Source: Actinomycetes bacterium (lineage in GTDB: Bacteria > Actinomycetota > Actinomycetes > Streptosporangiales > Streptosporangiaceae). Taken from it: a stretch of 8,712 bases of DNA. The stretch is taken from contig JAOPYP010000769.1 of assembly GCA_025964635.1 (NCBI GenBank), positions 1 to 8,712 on the forward strand. Reading direction: 5' to 3'. A program made the translations under genes and the position numbers. This document shows, one piece after another, positions 1-5,369 of this stretch (position 1 is its first letter; each line of letters opens with the position of its first letter). A model generated the notes under the pieces. It was not told the origin of the DNA, did no database searches, and saw nothing but the letters and a program-made list of their open reading frames with translations.

Positions 1-82
1 GCGGCCCGAGCATGACTGTCGCGGCGGCGGCCGCGACGAGCGCCAGCCGCCGGCCGGGCCGGTGAGTGAGTGCGAGGCGCAT
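1..82 (-). CDS. Partial secreted or membrane protein (N-terminus only)
   Basis: An open frame on the minus strand starts with ATG at 82-80 and runs off the left edge with no stop, giving 27 complete codons. A strong Shine-Dalgarno, AGGAGG on the minus strand (complement of 87-92), lies 4 bases upstream of the ATG. The translation begins MRLALTHRPGRRLALVAAAA and continues ATVMLGP. This is a basic n-region (RPGRR) followed by a hydrophobic Ala/Leu/Val stretch, as in a Sec signal peptide or first membrane anchor. It lies 43 bases downstream of the GH4 glycosidase on the same strand, so the two are probably co-transcribed. A secreted glycosidase or other exported sugar-related protein would suit the context, but nothing visible identifies the mature protein. 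Confidence 0.6.
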   Translation of the reverse strand, partial: MRLALTHRPGRRLALVAAAAATVMLGP

Positions 83-125
83 GGCCCCTCCTGTGTGCCC
101 AGCCCGGGGACGATCCCGGGGTCGG

Positions 126-1439
126 TCAGCCCGCGAACGCCGCGGGCAGCAGGTCCCGGTGCGCCGCGAACAGCTCGTCGCACATGGCCACGGTCTGCGC
201 CGTGGTCAGCGTGGCCGCCGTGTTCGGGTCGAGCAGCGCGGCCTGGTACACGTGGTCCCGCGATTCCCCCAGCGCGGCCCGGACGGTCAGCTCGACCACG
301 TTGAGGAACGTCCGGTTCAGCGCGGCCAGCTGCGGCGGCAGCGCGCCCACCGGCACCGGCTTGGGCCCGCCCGCCCCGACCAGGCAGGGCACCTCGACGC
401 AGCACTCGTCGGGCAGGCTGGTGATCAGCCCGCCGTTGCGGATGTTCACGTGCAGCTCGCGCTCGGTGCCGGTCTCCAGCGAGTGGATGAACAGCGACGC
501 GAGCTCGTGCGCGGGTTCCAGGTCGAGCGGCGCGTCCGAGGCCAGCGCCTGCTGCAGTGACTCGAGCTCGCGGAGGTTCTCCTCGGACCGGGCCAGGTAG
601 TCGCCGACGAAGATACGGAACCGCTCGATCTGGTCGTCGTGGCGCATGAACCACGGCACGTACTCGGCGGAGTGCTCGCTGGACTCGGTCGGGAAATAGC
701 CGAACCGGCGGTAGATCTCCACCCGGACCCGCCGCTGCAGCTCGGGGGAGCCGTCGATGATCTCGGCCAGCCGCGGGTACAGGGACTGGCCGTCCTGCTC
801 GAACCGGAGCACGAACGCCTGGTGGTTGAACCCCGCGGTCAGGAACCGGACCCGGTCCGGGTCCGCGCCGACCAGGCCGGTCAGGAACGCCTGCGTGTCC
901 CGGACCGAATGGCACAGCCCGAACACCCTGGTGAACGGGGTGCCCTCGTACACCGACCAGGGCAGCATGGCCATCGGGTTGCTGTAGCTGAGCAGGTAGG
1001 CGTCCGGGCAGACGTCGTGCATGTCCCGGGCCAGCGCGGTCGTGACCGGGATGGTCCGCAGGCCGCGGAAGATCCCGCCGATGCCGAGGGTGTCGCCGAT
1101 CGTCTGGCGCACCCCGTACCGGGCCGGGATGTCGAAGTCGGCCCGGGTCGCGTCGTAGCCGCCGACCTGCACCTCGTTGATCACGTAGCGGGCGCCGTCC
1201 AGGGCCTCGCGCCGGTCCCGGGTCGCGCTCACCGTGGCGGCGGCGCCGGTCTGGGCGGCGATCCGCTGGGCCAGCCGCCCGGCGTGGGCCAGCCGGTCGG
1301 CGCTGATGTCGTACAGGGAGAGATGCAGCCCATCGCGGAACTCGGGGTAGCTGCACAGATCGGTCACCACGTTCCGGGTGAACTCGATGCTGCCCGCGCC
1401 GACAAAAGTCACCTTGATCACAGCTCGGTAGTGTTCCAT
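126..1439 (-). CDS. GH4 family alpha-galactosidase-like glycosidase (NAD/Mn-dependent)
   Basis: A 437-residue cytoplasmic enzyme of glycoside hydrolase family 4, in the MelA/LplD-like branch. This family cleaves alpha-galactosides or related glycosides by an NAD-assisted oxidation-elimination mechanism needing a divalent metal. The N-terminal Rossmann motif FVGAGS is at residues 12-17, followed by IEFTRN. Family landmarks then follow in order: SYSNPM (151-156, conserved Asn), GLCHS (174-178, metal-ligand Cys176) and GFNHQ (203-207, metal-ligand His206). Length is normal for GH4 (about 430-480). The start is uncertain. ATG at 1439 is chosen, but the GTG at 1421 would begin right before the Rossmann strand and matches the usual family N-terminus; neither has a strong Shine-Dalgarno. 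A TTG extension to 1481 is possible but would put a palindrome and a GGAGG box inside the gene. It is divergent from the transporter operon. Substrate is inferred from family only; alpha-galacturonidase or alpha-glucosidase activity cannot be excluded. Confidence 0.88.
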   Translation of the reverse strand: MEHYRAVIKVTFVGAGSIEFTRNVVTDLCSYPEFRDGLHLSLYDISADRLAHAGRLAQRIAAQTGAAATVSATRDRREALDGARYVINEVQVGGYDATRADFDIPARYGVRQTIGDTLGIGGIFRGLRTIPVTTALARDMHDVCPDAYLLSYSNPMAMLPWSVYEGTPFTRVFGLCHSVRDTQAFLTGLVGADPDRVRFLTAGFNHQAFVLRFEQDGQSLYPRLAEIIDGSPELQRRVRVEIYRRFGYFPTESSEHSAEYVPWFMRHDDQIERFRIFVGDYLARSEENLRELESLQQALASDAPLDLEPAHELASLFIHSLETGTERELHVNIRNGGLITSLPDECCVEVPCLVGAGGPKPVPVGALPPQLAALNRTFLNVVELTVRAALGESRDHVYQAALLDPNTAATLTTAQTVAMCDELFAAHRDLLPAAFAG

Positions 1440-1448
1440 TGCCCCGGT

Positions 1449-1458
1449 TTGCGCGCAA
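1449..1458. promoter_or_regulatory. Perfect 10-bp palindrome, candidate operator
   Basis: TTGCGCGCAA is a perfect inverted repeat 10 bases upstream of the chosen ATG (1439) of the GH4 gene, in the divergent control region. Core TTGC..GCAA palindromes of this kind are common in operators of LacI-family sugar regulators. Binding here would sit over the leader of the glycosidase gene. No regulator gene is in the window, so this is an inference from symmetry and position only. Confidence 0.35.
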
Positions 1459-1550
1459 GAGCGAGCAAAAATCCTCCGCAACGAAGACCTCGCCCGTCCC
1501 CATGATCCGGTGCACGGCGCGCCAGCGGGGGCCAGTGTCCCGCCCCGGCC

Positions 1551-1578
1551 CGTAACACGGCCGAAATTGTCCGTTACG
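1551..1578. repeat. Inverted repeat in the divergent intergenic region
   Basis: CGTAAC (1551-1556) and its reverse complement GTTACG (1573-1578) are separated by 16 bases. A second overlapping pair, GTCCG (1569-1573) and CGGAC (1581-1585), lies at the right-hand side. The position in the middle of the roughly 290-base divergent spacer suits a regulator site, but short arms like these also arise by chance in GC-rich DNA. Confidence 0.2.
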
Positions 1579-1628
1579 TCCGGACTTCCGGGGCCGGACG
1601 GCGGCCGGGACGGGGTTGGCCGAGGGGC

Positions 1629-1657
1629 TTGACACCATGCGCCCGATTGCTCAATAT
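1629..1657 (+). promoter_or_regulatory. Candidate promoter of the sugar transporter operon
   Basis: A perfect -35 hexamer TTGACA (1629-1634) is followed, after a 17-base spacer, by CAATAT (1652-1657), a weak -10 match. This is an unusually AT-rich patch in an otherwise very GC-rich spacer and lies about 75 bases upstream of the lipoprotein start at 1733. The imperfect palindrome CATGA-CT-TCATG (1670-1681), just downstream of the expected transcription start, could be an operator. Start site and regulator are not shown by the sequence. Confidence 0.45.
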
Positions 1658-1732
1658 TGCGGGAAACATCATGACTTCATGCAACTTCGGTCGTTGGGCC
1701 GCTGCCGGGCGGGCCGGAAAGTTGAGGGCAGT

Positions 1733-3037
1733 ATGGCGAGGCATCGCCTGCGGGTCACCCTGGCGGCCCCGGTCGCCGCGCTGGCCGCCCTGTCCCTAGG
1801 GCTGGCCGCCTGCGGCACCGATAGCAACAGCGGGGGAGGCGGCGGCAGCACCACGGTCCAGATCTGGGAGGGCTACACCGGCCCCGAGGCCAAGGCGTTC
1901 GCGCACCTGGTCACCGAGTACCAGAATCAGCACCCCGGCCAGAAGGTCAGCAGCCTGTTCGTCAACAACGACAACACGCTGCAGAAGGTGCTCACCGCGG
2001 TGCGCGGCGGCAGTCCGCCGGACATCGCCTACCTGTACGGGTCGTGGGCGCCGAACGTGGCGCAGATCCCGCAGGTGGTGAACCTGACCAACGTGGTCAA
2101 GCGGCCAGGGGTCAACTGGAGCGACTTCTGGGTCGGCGAGCGGGACGTGGCCACGGTCAAGGGCAGGATCATCGGCGTGCCCGCCCTGGTCGACAACCTG
2201 GCTGTGGTCTACAACAAGACGCTGTTCGCCCGGGCCCACCTCACGCCGCCGGGCCCGGGCTGGACCTGGGCGCAGTTCCAGGCCGACGCGAAGAAGCTCA
2301 CCGACCCGGCCGCCAAGCAGTTCGGTACCGCGTACGTGACCCCGGCGTCCGAGGACACGGTGTGGCACTGGGAGGCGCTGCTCTGGGAGGCCGGCGGCCA
2401 GATCCTGACCCCGGACAACAAGAAGGCCGCGTTCGACTCGGCGGCGGGGCTGACCTCGCTGAACACGCTGCGCACGATGGCGGTCACCGACCACTCCGTG
2501 TACCTCGACCCCGCCGATAATCCGTACCAGACGCTGTTCAACTCGGGCAAGATCGGGATGCTGGTCACGGGACCGTGGGACCTGGGCGTGTTCCCCAACG
2601 TGCACTACGGCGTCCAGGTCATGCCGTCCTACCCCGGGTCGGGCGCTGGCCACCAGACCATCTCCGGGCCGGACAACTGGGTGGTGTTCAACAACGGCGC
2701 CACGCGGGTGTCCGCGGCCGAGAAGTTCATCCTCTGGCTCACCGCGCCCGCCCAGGTGAAGTACTTCTCGCTGAAGACCGGGGACCTGCCGACCCGGGCG
2801 TCGGTGGGCAACGCGGCGGGCTTCAGCCAGCAGATGGACACCGCCCTGCCCGGGGTGAGCGCGTTCGTCGCCAACCTGGCCAACGTCAAGCAGGCCCGGC
2901 CGCAGATCCCGCAGTACCCGAAGATTTCCACGGTCCTCGCCAACATGGTCGTGTCCGTGCTGCTCGGCAAGAGCCAGCCGCAGGCGGCCCTGAGTTCCGC
3001 GGCGCAGCAGGTCAACCAGATCCTGGCCGCGGGCTGA
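1733..3037 (+). CDS. ABC transporter sugar-binding lipoprotein (family 1 extracellular solute-binding protein)
   Basis: A 434-residue carbohydrate-binding lipoprotein that captures sugar outside the membrane and delivers it to the permease pair encoded downstream. The start at 1733 is chosen because GAGG (1724-1727) lies 5 bases upstream and the protein then opens with a classic lipoprotein signal: MARHRLR, a hydrophobic stretch, and the lipobox LAAC with Cys27. Then comes a Ser/Gly-rich linker (28-39) and the mature domain beginning TTVQIWEGYTGPEAKAF. Motifs typical of MalE/UgpB-like binding proteins follow: GGSPPDIAYLYGSW, IIGVPALVDNLAVVYNK, FNSGKIGMLVTGPWDLG and DNWVVFNN. An in-frame ATG-less extension back to 1616 exists but would bury the signal peptide. 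Its stop is one base before the next gene's GTG, so the two are translationally coupled. Ligand cannot be read directly; the neighbours suggest a galactoside or amino-sugar. Confidence 0.92.
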   Translation: MARHRLRVTLAAPVAALAALSLGLAACGTDSNSGGGGGSTTVQIWEGYTGPEAKAFAHLVTEYQNQHPGQKVSSLFVNNDNTLQKVLTAVRGGSPPDIAYLYGSWAPNVAQIPQVVNLTNVVKRPGVNWSDFWVGERDVATVKGRIIGVPALVDNLAVVYNKTLFARAHLTPPGPGWTWAQFQADAKKLTDPAAKQFGTAYVTPASEDTVWHWEALLWEAGGQILTPDNKKAAFDSAAGLTSLNTLRTMAVTDHSVYLDPADNPYQTLFNSGKIGMLVTGPWDLGVFPNVHYGVQVMPSYPGSGAGHQTISGPDNWVVFNNGATRVSAAEKFILWLTAPAQVKYFSLKTGDLPTRASVGNAAGFSQQMDTALPGVSAFVANLANVKQARPQIPQYPKISTVLANMVVSVLLGKSQPQAALSSAAQQVNQILAAG

Positions 3038-3038
3038 C

Positions 3039-4037
3039 GTGACGGTTCCTGGCGCGCTACTCCACCGCGACCGGGGTGGTCGTCACCGCGGCGGCTTGCC
3101 GCCGCCCGGCGCGAAGCGGCGATCGGGGGGTCGTCCCCCCGGGTCAGCGCTGCGCCGCCGGGTGGTGGCCTCCGAGCAGTTCGCGGGGTGGGCGTTCGTC
3201 ACCCCCGGGGTCGCGATCATCCTGCTGTTCGGCGCGGTGCCCATCGTCTGGTCGGCGCTGATGTCCTTCCAGCGGTCCAACCTGCTCACGCCGAGCACGC
3301 CGTTCGTGGGACTGAAGAACTACCGGCAGATGGTGCACGACCCGATCGTGGGGCAGGCCATCGGGCACACGCTGATCTACACCGTGCTGTTCGTGCCCGG
3401 GACGATGATCGCCGGGCTGTTCCTGGCCGTGGCCATGAACCGGAAGATCCGTTTCATCTCCTTCTACCGGACCGTGGCCTACGCGACGATGGCCATCTCC
3501 ACGATCAGCGAGGCGATCGTCTTCATCTGGCTGTTCGACCCCTCCTACGGGATCGTCAACTACTTCCTCAGCCTGGTCGGGGTGCCGCAGCAGCAGTTCC
3601 TGAACTCCCCGTCCCAGGCCCTGTACGTGATCGTGATCATGACGATCTGGGGGTGGACCGGGTTCGCGGTCGTCATCTACCTGGCCGCGCTCCAGGGGGT
3701 ACCGTCGGCGCTGCTCGAGGCGGCCTCGATCGACGGGTGCACCCCGTGGCGCACGTTCCGCCGGATCACGCTCCCGCTGCTCAGCCCGGCGTCGCTGTTC
3801 CTGGCCGTGTGGCTGACCATCAACGCGCTGCAGTTGTTCGACGAGGTGTACCTGAGCACCCAGGGCGGCCCGCTGAACGCCACGACCGTGCTTGTCTACT
3901 ACCTCTACGACCAGGCCTTCGTGAACTTCAACTTCGGTTACGCGTCGGCCATCGCTTATTTCCTGTTCCTGATCATCCTCGTGGTCACCGCGATCCAGTT
4001 CCGGGTCGGCCGGCGGTTCACGCACTACAGGTCTTGA
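3039..4037 (+). CDS. Sugar ABC transporter permease 1 (MalF/LacF type)
   Basis: A 332-residue inner-membrane permease subunit of the CUT1 sugar importer family. After a basic, Pro/Gly-rich N-terminal tail (1-45), the first membrane segment is about 52-76, with others near 108-132, 144-166, 195-218, 250-268 and 303-320. The cytoplasmic EAA loop that contacts the ATPase begins EAASIDGC at 227-234 and runs to about 248. STQGGP at 273-278 is also typical of MalF-like subunits. The GTG start at 3039 is one base after the binding-protein stop. A downstream in-frame GTG at 3162 would remove the unusual tail and cannot be excluded. The last T of codon 332 and the TGA stop (4035-4037) appear to come from the end of the adjacent tnpB element, so the natural C-terminus may have been slightly different. 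No ATP-binding subunit is encoded nearby. Confidence 0.92.
   Translation: MTVPGALLHRDRGGRHRGGLPPPGAKRRSGGRPPGSALRRRVVASEQFAGWAFVTPGVAIILLFGAVPIVWSALMSFQRSNLLTPSTPFVGLKNYRQMVHDPIVGQAIGHTLIYTVLFVPGTMIAGLFLAVAMNRKIRFISFYRTVAYATMAISTISEAIVFIWLFDPSYGIVNYFLSLVGVPQQQFLNSPSQALYVIVIMTIWGWTGFAVVIYLAALQGVPSALLEAASIDGCTPWRTFRRITLPLLSPASLFLAVWLTINALQLFDEVYLSTQGGPLNATTVLVYYLYDQAFVNFNFGYASAIAYFLFLIILVVTAIQFRVGRRFTHYRS
3088..3141. repeat. Hairpin cluster inside the permease 1 N-terminal coding region
   Basis: Within 54 bases there is an 8-bp perfect inverted repeat with a 2-base loop (GCGGCGGC at 3088-3095, TT, GCCGCCGC at 3098-3105), an imperfect hairpin around GAA (about 3108-3120), and a 7-bp perfect inverted repeat with a 4-base loop (CGGGGGG at 3124-3130, TCGT, CCCCCCG at 3135-3141). 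It encodes residues 17-35 of the permease, a stretch of Gly/Pro/Arg outside the conserved domain. It resembles the multi-stem palindromic repeats dispersed in actinobacterial genomes; I infer an inserted repeat unit rather than an ancestral part of the gene. Confidence 0.5.
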
Positions 4038-4137
4038 CATCCTCCCCCTGCCTGGTGGCGGGGGATTCCAGCTACTCATATCCAGGTTAGGAGGCAAGCA
4101 GTTGAGGTTCGCGGTTCACCGGCTCCAACTGGGAGCC
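4034..4137 (-). ncRNA. Candidate omega RNA (reRNA) guide scaffold of TnpB
   Basis: On the minus strand, the 104 bases from the tnpB stop to the element's right end are non-coding and rich in structure. There is a 6-bp stem with a 5-base loop immediately after the stop (GGCTCC 4121-4126 / GGAGCC 4132-4137), a GGTGAACCGCGAACC segment (about 4106-4120), and a terminal stem (4045-4052 / 4057-4064). In IS605-family elements the RNA from the 3' end of tnpB to the right end guides the TnpB nuclease, and the guide is the host DNA just beyond that end. Here the guide would be antisense to the last codons of permease 1 (4033 down to about 4014). The RNA 5' end is not determined and may lie inside tnpB. 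Identification rests on position and structure. Confidence 0.5.
4045..4064. repeat. Right-end hairpin of the tnpB element
   Basis: CCCCTGCC (4045-4052) pairs with GGCGGGGG (4057-4064) around the loop TGGT, with one G-T wobble. It is flanked by TTGACATCC on one side and ATTCC on the other. Such subterminal hairpins are the sites recognised by Y1 transposases in IS200/IS605 elements. It could also act as a weak terminator-like structure for the host operon after permease 1. Confidence 0.6.
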
Positions 4138-5274
4138 TCACCGCGCAGTCACGGCGTGCCCCGCCGCGATGCTCCGGGCCGCGTTCACATCAGCGTGGCA
4201 GGCGAAACCGCAGGCCGTGCACACGAAACGCGCTTGGCTCTCGCGCGACTTCCCGTCCACGTGCCCGCACGCCGAGCACCGCTGGCTGGTGAACGCGGGA
4301 TTGATCTTTTCTACCCGGCTGGGCGCTTTCTCTTCCAGGCGGCGCACCAGCAGGCCCCAGCCCGACCGCAGTATCTCGCGATTGAGCCCGGATTTGGCGC
4401 GGACGTTGCGGCCCGGATCCTGGGCTGTCCCTCTGGCCGAGCGGGTCATACTCTTAACGTTCAGATCCTCAACCCTGACGATGTCGAACCGGCGTGCCAG
4501 GGCGGTGCTGGTCTTTTCGGCCCAGTCTTTCCGCCGGTCGGTTTCGCGAGCCTTCAGCCGGGCAGCGGCGAGCCTGACTTGCTTGCGGCGGTTCGAGCCT
4601 GGCTTGGCCCGGGCGAGCATGCGCTCCAGGTGTCGCAGCCTCTTCCACTCCGGCGCGTTCAAGCCCGCAACGCACAGCAGGTCGCCCGTCGACAGGGCCG
4701 CGCTGACCGCCACGCCTCGGTCGACACCGACGACACCCCCGTTGCCTGGAGCGGGGACAGGATCGGGAATCCACGCGAAGGCGACATGCCAGCGTCCCGC
4801 CCGGTCACGGGTCACCCGGTAGGACTTCACGCCCGATGGCACCGCGCGGGACCATCGGAACTTAACCCATCCGGCCTTCGGCACCCACACTTGGCCGACA
4901 TGGCGGGACAGGCGGCGCGCATCCCATTGCTGCCCGCGTCGCCCGACGATGCGGAATCCCTCGTTCCGGTCGGCCTTACGCCACAACGGCCTGCCTGCCG
5001 GGTTCGCTGGGTCGAAGAATGCCGCCATGGCCTTGGCGAAGTCTCGCAGCGCCTGCTGTTGCACCATCTGGGAGCCTGCGGCCAGCCACGGGTGCTCGGC
5101 GCGGGCAGCGGTGAGCTGGCGGCACTGGTCCAGGTAGCCCGGAGCGCCCCTCCTGCCCGGATGCCAGTGCAAGTGCTGCTCAACGGCCAGGTTCCATATG
5201 AACCGGGCGTGGGCGCAGTGGTCTCGCAGTACTGCTTCCTGGGAGGGCGAGGGATCCAGGCGGTACCGGGACAT
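4138..5274 (-). CDS. tnpB: TnpB, RNA-guided RuvC-type nuclease of an IS605-family element
   Basis: A 378-residue TnpB protein, the transposon-encoded ancestor of Cas12 nucleases. It is thought to cut target DNA using the element's own guide RNA and so promote element retention. The N-terminal OrfB helix-turn-helix region reads YRLDPSPSQE...HCAHARFIWNLAVEQ. The three RuvC acidic residues are present: Asp185 in VVGVDRGVAV, Glu269 in IVRVEDLN, and Asp362 in CHADVNAARS. The zinc ribbon is complete (CSAC 333-336, CTAC 352-355). Length is normal (about 370-410), with no frameshift or stop. ATG at 5274 is chosen because MSRYRLDPSPSQE is the usual family N-terminus; an extension to 5325 would overlap the left-end sequence. 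There is no clear Shine-Dalgarno, but TACTTT (complement of 5281-5286) could be a -10 box giving a nearly leaderless mRNA. It is antisense to the transporter operon. Confidence 0.93.
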   Translation of the reverse strand: MSRYRLDPSPSQEAVLRDHCAHARFIWNLAVEQHLHWHPGRRGAPGYLDQCRQLTAARAEHPWLAAGSQMVQQQALRDFAKAMAAFFDPANPAGRPLWRKADRNEGFRIVGRRGQQWDARRLSRHVGQVWVPKAGWVKFRWSRAVPSGVKSYRVTRDRAGRWHVAFAWIPDPVPAPGNGGVVGVDRGVAVSAALSTGDLLCVAGLNAPEWKRLRHLERMLARAKPGSNRRKQVRLAAARLKARETDRRKDWAEKTSTALARRFDIVRVEDLNVKSMTRSARGTAQDPGRNVRAKSGLNREILRSGWGLLVRRLEEKAPSRVEKINPAFTSQRCSACGHVDGKSRESQARFVCTACGFACHADVNAARSIAAGHAVTAR

Positions 5275-5293
5275 GCGAATAAAGTAGCGAATA
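5275..5293. repeat. Short direct repeat at the tnpB leader
   Basis: GCGAATA occurs at 5275-5281 and again at 5287-5293, a 12-base period, immediately upstream of the tnpB start (on the minus strand TATTCGC twice). It lies in the left-end region of the element and overlaps the putative -10. It could be part of the transposase-recognised end or a control site; function unknown. Confidence 0.35.
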
Positions 5294-5330
5294 CTGCCGA
5301 CATTTCTGCGGAGGTGAAGCGGCATTCCCT

Positions 5331-5350
5331 CCCTGGCCTGAGGGCCGGGG
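5331..5350. repeat. Left-end hairpin of the tnpB element
   Basis: CCCTGGCC (5331-5338) pairs with GGCCGGGG (5343-5350) around TGAG, with one T-G wobble. It resembles the right-end hairpin in stem length and in its C-run/G-run composition, and it sits about 57 bases upstream of the tnpB start, where the left-end subterminal hairpin of an IS605-type element is expected. The stem runs to 5350, so the exact boundary (placed at 5349 by the CTAC model) remains approximate. Confidence 0.5.
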
Positions 5351-5369
5351 TAGCGACGCCGCGGTCCCG

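Larger units (their letters stand above)
4034..5349 (-). mobile_element. IS200/IS605-family element carrying only tnpB (IS1341-like)
   Basis: A tnpB gene with structured flanks lies in the opposite orientation between two genes of one transporter operon. The right end (plus coordinates 4034 onward) reads TTGACATCCTCCCCC, then a hairpin (4045-4052 with 4057-4064, loop TGGT) and GGATTCC. This is the end pattern commonly seen beside tnpB genes, and on the element strand it ends GGATGTCAA. The left end is placed just outside a second hairpin (5331-5338 with 5343-5350, loop TGAG, one G-T wobble). On the element strand it is preceded by CTAC, comparable to the TTAC/TCAA cleavage pair of IS608. No Y1 transposase gene (tnpA) is present, so it would need one in trans. 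The left boundary is uncertain by several bases; no target duplication is expected for this family. Confidence 0.75.

Noticed and set aside
1440..1481. TTG-started extension of the GH4 gene
   Set aside because: The added residues are not part of the family N-terminus and cover the TTGCGCGCAA palindrome; the GGAGG box at 1473-1477 would lie inside the gene.
639..1505. Plus-strand open frame opposite the GH4 gene
   Set aside because: The GH4 motifs on the minus strand are unambiguous; the plus frame has no domain signature.
1616..1732. N-terminal extension of the binding protein
   Set aside because: It would place 39 residues before a perfect lipoprotein signal peptide and overlap the candidate promoter; the ATG at 1733 has its own Shine-Dalgarno.
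4034..4039. TTGACA as a -35 promoter box after permease 1
   Set aside because: It belongs to the conserved right-end sequence of the tnpB element, and no -10 box is visible at the proper spacing.
3144..4097. Minus-strand open frame opposite permease 1
   Set aside because: Arg/His/Asp/Gln-rich antisense shadow of a clear membrane protein gene.
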